Of a stretch of DNA of 64,000 nucleotides, positions 23,361 through 31,493 are shown piece after piece (the first letter of the stretch is position 1; each line of letters opens with the position of its first letter). This DNA is from an uncultured Helicobacteraceae bacterium (lineage in GTDB: Bacteria; Campylobacterota; Campylobacteria; Campylobacterales; Helicobacteraceae). The stretch spans positions 1 through 64,000 of the forward strand of contig CAJTQL010000001.1 in the NCBI GenBank assembly GCA_910578285.1, written 5' to 3'. Position numbers and translations under genes: made by a program. The notes under the pieces are model-generated. The model was not told the DNA's origin, did not search any database, and saw only the letters and a program-made list of their open reading frames with translations.

Positions 23361-25748
23361 CTAGCCCCTATGCGAGCCCATGAACTCACTGATTCGGCGC
23401 AAGAACCATTCATAATCACCCTTGAAACCTTCAGTGAGCTTGCTCATCGAGCCATCAAGCGCTTGCAGAGAATCATGGAGATGGGTGCTGATTTTTTGCG
23501 TTTCTGTCAATTGATTCTGCAAATGCGCGTTCACATTGTCGATAATCGCGCGCACTTCTTCTTTGTTGTTTAAGATACTTTGATTTGCCGCAATCAGGTT
23601 TGCCGCAATGCCTTTTTGAAGATTCTCAATCTCATTTAGAATCTGCATGCTCGCGTCTTTGGGGACATTCACGCTTTCGCTCATGAGCGCCTTGAACTGC
23701 GTCAAATATTCCTGCGCAATGCGTTCAAGCGAGTGGTGCGAGGTTTCTTGCAAGACAACAATCTTGCTCGAAATCTGCTCAATATTGGATTCGAGCACGG
23801 CAAGAGACGCGCTGTTGTATTCCTCTGCACCATGTTTGAGGTCGCTCACAACATCGCCAAGCAGGTTGCGCAAACTCTCCTTAATCTCGCTAATGCCGCT
23901 ATTGAGCCCATCGTTGAGTGTTTTGAGGTTGCCCGCAAGACTACCCACAAGGGCTTGAAAGTTTTGCGAAATCGCACCGATTGCTTGCTTTTGCTCTTTT
24001 TGCCAATCATTGAGCGATTGGGTGAAAAATTCCTTGGTTTGGTTGCCAATCCCCTCCAAAAACACGCGATTCTGTTTGACCATCGCATTTGCGCCAGCCG
24101 TCATGCCTTCTTTAGTCAGGTTTGTCATCTTCAGCATCTCTTCGCGCATCACTTGCAGTGTTTGCGTCATATCCTCGCGCACGCTGCTGCTTAGTGTGCG
24201 CACCTCGCTGCTCATCTGCTCGATTGCACCCATCACATCACCCGTGAGGCGTGCCACATTATTTTGCAGCTGCTCGCTATGCATGCCGAGCAACTGCTCG
24301 ATTTTTTGGCTGCGCTGCTCCATCACATTTTGACTTTTTTGCAGCGAATCTTCGAGCAATGCGCTGTTTTGTTCCGCGACTGTTTGCAGCTTGCTATGCA
24401 GCTGTGTGAGGCTTTGCTCACCTGTGCTCGCAAGCGTTGCGAGCTTGCCTTGAATCGCGTTGCTTTGTTGTGTCATCGTTTGCGCAAACTGCTCGCTGTC
24501 TTGGTGAATCTGCTGCGCTGCGTTGTGGTAGATTCCGACAATCTCGCTGTTGAGATTTGCGCTAAAGTTTTTGACATTGTCGCCAAACATCACAAAGCTT
24601 TCTTTGAGTGCATCGCTATTGCTCGCGATATGGTTTTTGAGAATCTCGCTATGTGTGATGAGATTCTGTGTGAGATGTTGGATTGTCGCTGTCGAGTTGT
24701 CGCCAAATTGTTTGATTCGACGTGTGAGGTCGTCCTCGGATTCTTTGAAACTCTGCTGCAGACTGCTCGCAAGGTTGCCAATTTTTTGTGCCGATTCGTC
24801 AAAGAGTGTGCGCACATTGAGCAGCGATTCTCTTGCGTCATCACCTAGCGCAGCAATGCCGTTAAGGTGCGTGCGCAATTGCTCGGCACTCTTTTGAGAC
24901 GATGACAAAAACTCCTTGAGGTCGGCATAGAACTCCATCACCTCGCGATTGCGCGCGGCAATCTGCTCAATCGTGCTGACGCTTTGGGCAAAGCTTTGTT
25001 CCATCTGCCGCAATGATTCTTGGGTTTTGTCAAGCGTAACCTGATAATCGCGCTGCCACACAACCATTGCACCCACAGCGTTGTTGAGCTCGACAAAATT
25101 TTGCCCAAACTGCTCATTCAAGTTTTTATTAAAATCACGAATCACGCCAGAAAGAGCCTCGATAAGCCCATCGCTCGCGCCTTTAGCAAGCTTTTCGAGC
25201 GCTGCTGCAAGGCTTGTCTCAATCCCGGCAAAGCCTTGTTGCAAGAGGTGTTGCGTAGCAATAAAGCGATCGTTCTCGGCGCGCTGCTCGCTTTCGCGCA
25301 CTTTTTCATGTCTAGCAAAACTTTCTTGCAATAAATCATGCATTCTCGAGATATTCTTGAGCTCCTCGAGATGCTCGAGCATATCAAGCTTTTGGAGCTG
25401 TATGTTGAGATATTCTGCCTCGCTCTTTGGTGTAGGCACTCTTTTGCGTCCCTTTTGGGCGATATTAAGCGCAATCGCAATGCCCATTCCGACAATCGAG
25501 GTATAGAACGCCACCTTGAGCCCATCGAGCAAAAGCGGAATTGAATCAGTTACTTTAGTTGTGTCGAATCCTAGCAATCCAACAAAGATTCCAACGAATG
25601 TCCCCAGCACACCTGTGCTCATAATCACCGATTTGAAATCTTTGTGGTTTTGCGAGCTAAAACTGCGCCAATCAAGCCATGCTAAAAAAAACATGATGAG
25701 CGTAAAGAGCGCGTTTAAAATCAAGCCAAATTCGGTTGGGAACATCAT
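23361..25748 (-). CDS. MotA/TolQ/ZorA-like proton-channel protein with long coiled-coil tail
   Basis: 795 residues. Three transmembrane helices in the first ~100 residues (FGLILNALFTLIMFFLAWLD, MSTGVLGTFVGIFVGLLGF, LKVAFYTSIVGMGIAIAL) form a MotA_ExbB-type unit; the remaining ~690 residues are almost wholly predicted coiled coil rich in Gln, Glu, Ser and Leu. This tail is far longer than in TolQ or ExbB and matches ZorA, where it forms a cytoplasmic rod. Start ATG follows AAGGAAAG; the small membrane protein gene ends six bases upstream. Probably the stator partner of the MotB-like protein that follows. Confidence 0.8.
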   Translation of the reverse strand: MMFPTEFGLILNALFTLIMFFLAWLDWRSFSSQNHKDFKSVIMSTGVLGTFVGIFVGLLGFDTTKVTDSIPLLLDGLKVAFYTSIVGMGIAIALNIAQKGRKRVPTPKSEAEYLNIQLQKLDMLEHLEELKNISRMHDLLQESFARHEKVRESEQRAENDRFIATQHLLQQGFAGIETSLAAALEKLAKGASDGLIEALSGVIRDFNKNLNEQFGQNFVELNNAVGAMVVWQRDYQVTLDKTQESLRQMEQSFAQSVSTIEQIAARNREVMEFYADLKEFLSSSQKSAEQLRTHLNGIAALGDDARESLLNVRTLFDESAQKIGNLASSLQQSFKESEDDLTRRIKQFGDNSTATIQHLTQNLITHSEILKNHIASNSDALKESFVMFGDNVKNFSANLNSEIVGIYHNAAQQIHQDSEQFAQTMTQQSNAIQGKLATLASTGEQSLTQLHSKLQTVAEQNSALLEDSLQKSQNVMEQRSQKIEQLLGMHSEQLQNNVARLTGDVMGAIEQMSSEVRTLSSSVREDMTQTLQVMREEMLKMTNLTKEGMTAGANAMVKQNRVFLEGIGNQTKEFFTQSLNDWQKEQKQAIGAISQNFQALVGSLAGNLKTLNDGLNSGISEIKESLRNLLGDVVSDLKHGAEEYNSASLAVLESNIEQISSKIVVLQETSHHSLERIAQEYLTQFKALMSESVNVPKDASMQILNEIENLQKGIAANLIAANQSILNNKEEVRAIIDNVNAHLQNQLTETQKISTHLHDSLQALDGSMSKLTEGFKGDYEWFLRRISEFMGSHRG

Positions 25749-25754
25749 CTTTCC

Positions 25755-25940
25755 TTAGCGTCTGCGCCGACTCGATGTACGTGGTTTGCGTTCTTTGAGC
25801 CAATCGGGACGCTGAATTTGTGGACGTTTTTGTGCAACGTATTTGAGATAGATACGGATTGTGAGCATAATCACTCCAAATGTTACAAATGCCGAAATGA
25901 TTGTTTCAAGTTGATAATTTCCGCTAAAACCTAAGCCCAT
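25755..25940 (-). CDS. small membrane protein between exbD and the ZorA-like gene
   Basis: 61 residues: a single transmembrane helix (LETIISAFVTFGVIMLTIRIYL) then a basic tail ending RTSSRRRR. AGGAGTT stands before the start region. Gaps of 10 bases upstream and 6 downstream put it inside the operon. It resembles in plan the 49-residue protein at 26775. Not recognised as a named family. Confidence 0.6.
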   Translation of the reverse strand: MGLGFSGNYQLETIISAFVTFGVIMLTIRIYLKYVAQKRPQIQRPDWLKERKPRTSSRRRR

Positions 25941-25950
25941 GAGGAACTCC

Positions 25951-26331
25951 TTATTGTTTTGTTTCTGTGATGATACTAAGATTGCTCATCTGCAGATTTT
26001 GCAACATGCCAAGCAATGTAACAAACTCTTGCAACCTGCTTTGTGAATCGCCAAGAATATGAATCGGTGCGTTCTTGTCGATTGTTTTGAGCTTGCTTGC
26101 AACCTCATCAAAGCCAATTGCTTGCCCTTCAAAGAGCAATTGCCCATCTTTGGTGATGTTAAAACTCAAGGCTGGCGTGCTATTTGGTGCTGCATCATCG
26201 GCGCTTGATTGCGGCAAAATGAGTGCGTCAGTGCGCACAAATGTTGCCTCCATAAGCACAATCACGAGCAAAACCAACATAATGTCGATGAATGGGATAA
26301 TATTGATTCCCTCGATTTTTTTAAGCCTCAT
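25951..26331 (-). CDS. exbD: ExbD/TolR family biopolymer transport protein
   Basis: 126 residues. One transmembrane helix with the functional aspartate (INIIPFIDIMLVLLVIVLM), then a periplasmic domain (PALSFNITKDGQLLFEGQ, APIHILGDSQS). Works with ExbB to feed proton-motive energy to TonB or to an outer-membrane task. It overlaps the end of exbB by 11 bases, so translation is coupled. The copper receptor at 52555 would need such an energiser. The same exbB-exbD pair follows smpB in H. pylori. Confidence 0.9.
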   Translation of the reverse strand: MRLKKIEGINIIPFIDIMLVLLVIVLMEATFVRTDALILPQSSADDAAPNSTPALSFNITKDGQLLFEGQAIGFDEVASKLKTIDKNAPIHILGDSQSRLQEFVTLLGMLQNLQMSNLSIITETKQ

Positions 26332-26761
26332 GGCGATTCTCCCAGCGAATCACAATCACCTCGCCTTTGCGCAACAAAAGGTTGTAGCAAAAAAGCGAAG
26401 GAATCGCGACAAGCAGCCCAAATGCCGTTGCCTTGAGCGCAAGCGCTAAACCAACCATGATTGTTTGAGCATCGCTCGCACCGCCTTTGCTGCCAATGTC
26501 GACAAATGTAAGCATGATTCCAAATACCGTGCCCAAAAGCCCCACATAAGGCGCATTTGAAGCGATTGTTGCAAGAAGTGTGAGATTGCGCGAAAGCTCA
26601 AGCTCAAGGTGATTCTTGTGCTTATAGAGCTGCAAAACTTCGGGGCGAAGCGAGGCATAGAAAAACAAACGTTCAAATACGATTCCAAGCGACACAACGC
26701 TCATGAGCCCCAAAAGCCCCAAAACACCATAATCAACAATCTCTCGCAAATAGTTTTCCAT
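26321..26761 (-). CDS. exbB: ExbB/TolQ family proton channel protein
   Basis: 146 residues from ATG 26761 (MENYLREIVDYGVLGLLGLM), preceded by GAAGGTG; a longer frame upstream overlaps the small gene at 26775 and is not needed. Three transmembrane helices; the conserved stretch ATIASNAPYVGLLGTVFGIM and LVGLALALKATAFGLLVAIPSLF are typical of ExbB. Forms the proton channel with ExbD. No tonB gene is adjacent. Confidence 0.92.
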   Translation of the reverse strand: MENYLREIVDYGVLGLLGLMSVVSLGIVFERLFFYASLRPEVLQLYKHKNHLELELSRNLTLLATIASNAPYVGLLGTVFGIMLTFVDIGSKGGASDAQTIMVGLALALKATAFGLLVAIPSLFCYNLLLRKGEVIVIRWENRHEA

Positions 26762-26774
26762 AATGCACCTTCTG

Positions 26775-26924
26775 CTATCGCCTATCGCGCCTTGCAAAGT
26801 TTGAAATGACTGACGTGTCTCTATTGCGCTTCTCCTTGCGCTTGGCATAGCGCAACACCATAAAGATAAATCCCAATGTTACACCCAATGCAAAAACCAA
26901 TGCAAAATAATCCAAATCCTCCAT
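26775..26924 (-). CDS. 49-residue membrane protein upstream of exbB
   Basis: ATG 26924 with AAGGAGAGGCT directly before it. One transmembrane helix (YFALVFALGVTLGFIFMVLRY) and a basic cytoplasmic tail (KRKEKRN ... RRDRR). It ends 13 bases before exbB and starts 21 bases after smpB, so it belongs to the operon. Same plan as the 61-residue protein at 25755. Unnamed; possible assembly factor for the channel complexes is a guess. Confidence 0.6.
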   Translation of the reverse strand: MEDLDYFALVFALGVTLGFIFMVLRYAKRKEKRNRDTSVISNFARRDRR

Positions 26925-26945
26925 AGCCTCTCCTTAAGTTTTTTC

Positions 26946-27452
26946 TTAGTATTTTAATGCGGCTTTTGCCTCTCTGTCGGCAATGCGTTTCTTGATTGTT
27001 TCGCGCTTATCATGCATTGCTTTGCCCTGCGCGAGGGCGATTTCGAGCTTCGCTCGGTTTTTAGCGTTGAAGTAGATAGAGAGCGCCACAATCGTGCGCC
27101 CCTGCGTGCTTGTCTCGCCAAGCAATTTGTGAATCTGCCGCTTGTGGGCGAGCAAGCGGCGCGCACGGGTCTCATCAGGCTTATTATAAGCATTGGTTGT
27201 GGCAAGCGCACTGATATGAGCGCCAAGCAGAAAAAGCTCGCCCTTAATCACGCGCACGAAGCTGTCTTTGAGATTCACGCGCCCCGCGCGCAATGCCTTG
27301 ACCTCGCTACCCACAAGCTCGATTCCCACTTCGAGCTTTTCGAGAATAAAAAAATCATAATGCGCTTTTTTGTTGTTCGCAACAAGAATCTTGCCTCGCT
27401 TTTTGGGTGTTGGTTTGGGCGTATCTTTCGCATACAGCGGGTTTTGTTTCAT
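26946..27452 (-). CDS. smpB: SsrA-binding protein SmpB
   Basis: 168 residues; needed for tmRNA to rescue stalled ribosomes. Shows KKAHYDFFILEKLEVGIELVGSEVKALR-type sequence split as AHYDFFILE, GIELVGSEVKALR, GRVNLKDSFVRV, and ends in a basic tail (KKRIADREAK). The N-terminal ~20 residues (KPTPKKRG) are a basic extension. It overlaps ispE by four bases. Confidence 0.95.
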   Translation of the reverse strand: MKQNPLYAKDTPKPTPKKRGKILVANNKKAHYDFFILEKLEVGIELVGSEVKALRAGRVNLKDSFVRVIKGELFLLGAHISALATTNAYNKPDETRARRLLAHKRQIHKLLGETSTQGRTIVALSIYFNAKNRAKLEIALAQGKAMHDKRETIKKRIADREAKAALKY

Positions 27453-28243
27453 TGTTTGAGCCTAAAAAAGCTGCTGCCGCTGCCGCTTAGAAACCAGCCG
27501 TCTTGCGCGTATTCACGCAAAGCAGGATAGAGCACAAACGCGCTTTGTGCTAAATCGTTGCATTCAAGCAGACTATGCGCATGCAAAATCTCGACACTCA
27601 TGCACTCGCCCCATTGGAGATATTTGGGCAAAAAGGGGTTATGGGGCAGAATCTCGCGGCTATAATGCGCATAGACATCGGGCGTGGAGCAGAAAATGGG
27701 GGGCGTCAAAACCTCAAATTGGGGGGTGTCTTCAGCAAAGTTCTGCACACATTCTCCGATTCCACTGACATTCGCGCTCATGCCCTCATGCATGAAAAAC
27801 GACACATCACTCCCCACAGACGCAGCAATGGCTTGCAATACATTTGGTTCAAGCGACAGAGACAGCGCGCGCGCAGCAAGCCGCAAGAAACACGCGGCAT
27901 TCGAGCTCCCCCCACCAAGTCCGCTGCCAAGAGGGATTTTTTTCTCCACCACAATTGTGGTGCTTGCAAGCTGTCTTTTTTGTGCATCATTCAAATATGG
28001 CATCAATGCACGACAGGCTTTGGAGATTGTGTTGTCCTCTGCTAGGGCTTGGGTTTGTTCATGGCTCAAAAATGGAGCGCAAAACTTGACGGCAAAGCCA
28101 GAAGATCGGGGCTGTTGCTCCCAAGACAATGTATCAAACAGCGAAGAAACCTTGCAAAAGCGCGAAAAAAGCGTGTGGTAGCCCCCTTTCTTGCCCGTTA
28201 CCTTGAAAAAAACATTCACTTTCGCAAAGGAATCTTGCTGCAT
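27449..28243 (-). CDS. ispE: 4-diphosphocytidyl-2-C-methyl-D-erythritol kinase IspE
   Basis: 264 residues, GHMP kinase family. KVNVFFKVTGKKGGYH near the start, the phosphate loop PLGSGLGGGSSNAACFLR near 100-117, and SGSGSSFF at the C-terminus. Fourth step of the MEP isoprenoid pathway. Shares one base with csrA upstream, so the operon truB-csrA-ispE-smpB is tightly packed. Confidence 0.93.
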   Translation of the reverse strand: MQQDSFAKVNVFFKVTGKKGGYHTLFSRFCKVSSLFDTLSWEQQPRSSGFAVKFCAPFLSHEQTQALAEDNTISKACRALMPYLNDAQKRQLASTTIVVEKKIPLGSGLGGGSSNAACFLRLAARALSLSLEPNVLQAIAASVGSDVSFFMHEGMSANVSGIGECVQNFAEDTPQFEVLTPPIFCSTPDVYAHYSREILPHNPFLPKYLQWGECMSVEILHAHSLLECNDLAQSAFVLYPALREYAQDGWFLSGSGSSFFRLKQ

Positions 28244-28539
28244 TAATCGTCCTTCTTGCCCTCGAGCTTTCGCAAGCTTTTCATCGATACATTGGATACA
28301 GCATCTTTGTGTGGCAATACCTTACGCAACGCGTCCAAGCCCTTTTTCTCAACATCTTTCACGGTGGATTCTTTGTTTTTGTTTGCCACTAATTCTTTGA
28401 GTTCTTCGCGCAAAATGACATATCGTGGAGGTGCTTCAAACCCCAACTTCACCGTTCCGCGGTCGATAGAAACAACCTTGATAACAATCTCATCACCTAT
28501 AACAATACTCTCGTCTTCTTTACGCGCCAAAATCAACAT
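28243..28539 (-). CDS. csrA: carbon storage regulator CsrA, extended C-terminus
   Basis: 98 residues. Residues 1-~50 are a clear CsrA (MLILARKEDESIVIGDEI, GTVKLGFEAP), an RNA-binding dimer that blocks or exposes ribosome sites (GGA motifs), in Campylobacterota chiefly on flagellin mRNA. The remaining ~45 residues, rich in Lys and Asp (KKGLDALRKVLPHKD, KSLRKLEGKKDD), go beyond the 61-76 residues usual for the family. Overlaps the end of truB by 20 bases. Confidence 0.93.
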   Translation of the reverse strand: MLILARKEDESIVIGDEIVIKVVSIDRGTVKLGFEAPPRYVILREELKELVANKNKESTVKDVEKKGLDALRKVLPHKDAVSNVSMKSLRKLEGKKDD

Positions 28540-29422
28540 TTTTTATCCTATTGATCAGATATTTCACATCTGTTTCTCCTGCCTCTATTATAGAGAAAAA
28601 ATCTTCAAAATTCACTATAAAACGACCATTGCCCTTGAATTTTATCATATCTTTATTTAGCTTCCTGCCTTGATAGAAATGCTCACGCAAAGATGGAAGA
28701 CACAAAACAGGATATGCAAGCATTTTGTGAATATCGAGCTCCACAAGGCGAATCTGTTTTGAATCATAAGCACGAAATATACTCTTTTGTTTTGCAAAAG
28801 CGCTGCATGTGTCGAATCCAAAATATCCCTCGCGAACACGTTCTAAGCTGCATAATGCACCACAAACACCAAGCCGCTGTGCAATCATTTCGCCGATAGA
28901 ACGCACATAAGCGCCTTTGCTCACGCTTACAGAGAATCTCACAAATGGGTGATTGTAGTGCAACAATGTGCTATTGAAAATTTCCATCTTCGATGGTGCA
29001 AGAGTAATATCTTGCCCTAAGCGGGCAAGTGTGTATGCACGTTTGCCGCCGATTCGCTTTGCGCAAAAGCGTGGTGGTGTGTAGATATGGATTCCACATA
29101 ACGATTGAACCACTTCGCGCACAAAAGCACTCGATTGCGGCGGAATCAATGTAACTGATTGCACGTTCTCAATGTCAAGAGATTCGCTTTGAAGCCCAAG
29201 CCACAATGTCGCGACATATTGCTTCTGCGACAACGGCAGATGGGGCAAAAGCTTGGTATAGCTCCCTGTTGCGATGAGTAGCACGCCTTTGGCAAAAGGG
29301 TCAAGTGTTCCACTAAACCCTGCCTTTGTGCAATGTAAGACACGTTTGAATCGACTCAAAAATGTGTTCGAGCACACAGATGGCGGCTTGTAGGCGAGGA
29401 AGATTCTATCCTCGGCGCTCAT
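28520..29422 (-). CDS. truB: tRNA pseudouridine-55 synthase TruB
   Basis: About 300 residues from ATG 29422 (MSAEDRIFLAYKPPSV) with GAG close before it; a frame extending to 29491 overlaps rplT and is not needed. Catalytic aspartate in GFSGTLDPFAKGVLL; ARLGQDI and KGAYVRSIGEMIA follow as in the family. Makes pseudouridine 55 in the T loop of tRNAs. The start lies 13 bases beyond the rplT stop. Confidence 0.93.
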   Translation of the reverse strand: MSAEDRIFLAYKPPSVCSNTFLSRFKRVLHCTKAGFSGTLDPFAKGVLLIATGSYTKLLPHLPLSQKQYVATLWLGLQSESLDIENVQSVTLIPPQSSAFVREVVQSLCGIHIYTPPRFCAKRIGGKRAYTLARLGQDITLAPSKMEIFNSTLLHYNHPFVRFSVSVSKGAYVRSIGEMIAQRLGVCGALCSLERVREGYFGFDTCSAFAKQKSIFRAYDSKQIRLVELDIHKMLAYPVLCLPSLREHFYQGRKLNKDMIKFKGNGRFIVNFEDFFSIIEAGETDVKYLINRIKNVDFGA

Positions 29423-29435
29423 CTCTATTTTTGCG

Positions 29436-29792
29436 CTATTTGATAGCCTGTTTTGCAGCTTCAACAACCTTGGCAAAATTTTCAGGCTCATTCATCGCCA
29501 TATCTGCTAGAATCTTGCGGTCAAGCTCAATCTTGGCGAGCTTGAGTCCATGCATAAAGCGCGAATAGCTGATATTGTTGATACGACAAGCAGCGTTGAT
29601 TCGCACAATCCAAAGACGGCGAAAATCACGTTTTTTACGTTTGCGGTCGCGGAACGCATAGCACAGGCTACGTTCAAGCTGTTCTTTTGCCTTACGAAAA
29701 TGTTTGCGGCGCCCGCTATAAAAGCCTCGGGCGAGTTTGAGAATCTTTTTGTGTCGTCTGCGTCTGACAACGCCTGTTTTGACTCGAGACAT
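29436..29792 (-). CDS. rplT: ribosomal protein L20
   Basis: 118 residues, highly basic: MSRVKTGVVRRRRHKKILKL opening, GRRKHFRKAKEQLERSL, RRLWIVRINAACR, and LDRKILADMA near the end are diagnostic. Needed early in 50S assembly. Follows rpmI by 70 bases with GTAAAGGAAAAACG as ribosome site. Confidence 0.97.
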   Translation of the reverse strand: MSRVKTGVVRRRRHKKILKLARGFYSGRRKHFRKAKEQLERSLCYAFRDRKRKKRDFRRLWIVRINAACRINNISYSRFMHGLKLAKIELDRKILADMAMNEPENFAKVVEAAKQAIK

Positions 29793-29862
29793 CGTTTTTC
29801 CTTTACCTTAGAGTTTATCGGTGTAGCCTATCGCTACTTTCCCTATCGCTAGGGGGTTGATG

Positions 29863-30057
29863 TTATGCCATACAAAGCAGTTTTTTGACTTGTGCAACAT
29901 TGGTTTCATGCACATACTTCGGTGCGTTTAGATTTGCTTTGCGTTGGGGCGATTTTTTGGTAAGAATATGATTTTTAAAGGCAGATTTGCATTTAATCAG
30001 ATTCTTTTTGAGTTTGAATCGCTTCGCTGCACCGCGATTGGTCTTCATCTTTGGCAT
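29863..30057 (-). CDS. rpmI: ribosomal protein L35
   Basis: 64 residues from MPKMKTNRGAAKRFKL at 30057, preceded by GAAGGAGGAACA. Basic throughout (KKNLIKCKSAFKNHIL, KKSPQRKAN). It has its own TATAAT box 28-33 bases upstream, which makes sense because a glycosyltransferase gene separates it from infC. Confidence 0.96.
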   Translation of the reverse strand: MPKMKTNRGAAKRFKLKKNLIKCKSAFKNHILTKKSPQRKANLNAPKYVHETNVAQVKKLLCMA

Positions 30058-30084
30058 TGTTCCTCCTTCACAGAATAAAGGCGC

Positions 30085-30090
30085 ATTATA
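30085..30090 (-). promoter_or_regulatory. promoter -10 box for rpmI-rplT
   Basis: TATAAT preceded by TGC (extended -10) on minus in the short gap between the glycosyltransferase and rpmI. It gives the ribosomal genes a transcript independent of infC. Confidence 0.65.
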
Positions 30091-30104
30091 GCATAAAAAT
30101 GCGA

Positions 30105-30944
30105 TTATACGTATCCAACCAAAAAGCGCCAATACCATAAATAATACCACCATCTGCATGGCTTTGGTGTGGGCTTTGTGGCGCGACTTTGTGTCGAAAG
30201 AAATGTCCAAGTAAAATTCAAGAAACTGCGCGAATAGCCATGTTCTGCGCCATAATTATAGAGTTCTTGCTTTTTGCGCTCCAGTAGCGTATAGTTGGGG
30301 CTTTGGCGGTCGCGCGTTAGGTTGTGGTAGGACTTTTCGCGATTCACATTCCGCTCAATCGCGCGATATTTTGCGGGCAAATAGCGCATTGCACAGCCAT
30401 GTCGACGCATGATAAAGACGAAATGATTATCCTCACGTCCATAATGCCCGCTAAAATTTTCATCATAACCAAAAAAGCGCATAAACCGCGAACGGCTCAA
30501 GAAAAACATATTGACATGCCCGGGGCAGCGGTTGCCCTCGCTATCACTTAGATAAATTTTATAAAAAAACCGCCCGCACGGAGGCGCAAAAGCCATATAG
30601 TGCATTGTGTCTTCGCAAAGCGCATAATCCAAATCAACAAGCACAATCGAATCGCTATGCGCATATAAAGCGCCGAGATTTCGCGCACCTGCTTGATTCC
30701 ATGCGATATTTTCATTAATTTTAATCCAACGCAAATTGAGGTTGAAATCTGGAATCTCATAGCTCACAGGCGAGCCATCATCGACAATCACAAACTCGAC
30801 ACAATCGAGCAAATCTGGTGCAAAGGTTTCATATTCACGCAATAACGACACGACAGAATCGATATTGTTTTGGTCGCAATAAAAATGCGTGATATAACTT
30901 AGGCGAATATGCGAAAAGTCATCAGAGGACGCCGTTCTCTCCAC
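30105..30944 (-). CDS. family 2-like glycosyltransferase inserted between infC and rpmI
   Basis: 279 residues. GT-A features: LSYITHFYCDQNNIDSVVSL, FVIVDDGSPVSYEI, NQAGARNLGALYA, VLVDLDYAL (DxD-like) and an acceptor region GHYGREDNHFVFIMRR. The C-terminal ~40 residues are basic and aromatic, suggesting membrane contact. Start is GTG 30944 behind GGGGAG, 21 bases after infC. Probably adds a sugar to a surface glycan. Its place inside the infC-rpmI-rplT translation operon is odd; no such gene is there in H. pylori as I recall it. Confidence 0.8.
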   Translation of the reverse strand: MERTASSDDFSHIRLSYITHFYCDQNNIDSVVSLLREYETFAPDLLDCVEFVIVDDGSPVSYEIPDFNLNLRWIKINENIAWNQAGARNLGALYAHSDSIVLVDLDYALCEDTMHYMAFAPPCGRFFYKIYLSDSEGNRCPGHVNMFFLSRSRFMRFFGYDENFSGHYGREDNHFVFIMRRHGCAMRYLPAKYRAIERNVNREKSYHNLTRDRQSPNYTLLERKKQELYNYGAEHGYSRSFLNFTWTFLSTQSRATKPTPKPCRWWYYLWYWRFLVGYV

Positions 30945-30965
30945 ATTCTCCCCTTGATTGCCTGT

Positions 30966-31493
30966 TTATTTCTTGGGTTTTGGAATCACCGTCATATTGA
31001 CATAGCGCCCTTCAACTTTTGGCTCTTTGCTCATCACACCAACATCTTCGACAAGCGCCCACACACGTTCAAGAACCTCGACACCCGCCTGTGGCGAACT
31101 CACCTCACGTCCTTTGAGAAAAACGCGAAATTGCACATGTTTATCGTCTTGCAAAAACTCGCGTGCATGCTTGACCTTGTAGCTAATGTCATTTGCAGCA
31201 ATTTTCACCGAAAGCTTGATTTCTTTGATTTCAATCTGACGTTGTTTCTTTTTTGCTTCTTTTTGCTTTTTTTCTTGCTGGTAGCGGAATTTATTGTAAT
31301 CCATTACCTTGCACACAGGCGGATTGGCATTGGGCGCAATCAGCACCAAATCCATTCCCTCATTTTGAGCAATCTTGAGAGCCTCGCTTGACGAAATCAG
31401 CCCATATTGTTGCCCATCATCACCCAAACACCGCACTTCTTTAAAACGAATCTGCTCGTTTAAAAGTGTTTCATTATTTTTACTCAAAAGCAA
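30966..31493 (-). CDS. infC: translation initiation factor IF-3
   Basis: About 173-175 residues: NEQIRFKEVRCLGDDGQQ, GLISSSEALKIAQ, LVLIAPNANPPVCKVMDYNK, and a C-domain with KEIKLSVKIAANDISYK. Binds 30S and checks the start codon-initiator tRNA pairing. The start lies inside the end of thrS; TTG codons at 31493 or 31487 are the likely starts, and a rare start codon is usual for infC because IF-3 represses itself through it. Confidence 0.96.
   Translation of the reverse strand: MLLSKNNETLLNEQIRFKEVRCLGDDGQQYGLISSSEALKIAQNEGMDLVLIAPNANPPVCKVMDYNKFRYQQEKKQKEAKKKQRQIEIKEIKLSVKIAANDISYKVKHAREFLQDDKHVQFRVFLKGREVSSPQAGVEVLERVWALVEDVGVMSKEPKVEGRYVNMTVIPKPKK

Noticed and set aside
27700..27730. Two G6 runs in ispE
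   Set aside because: Short runs in an essential gene with an intact frame; no sign of switching.
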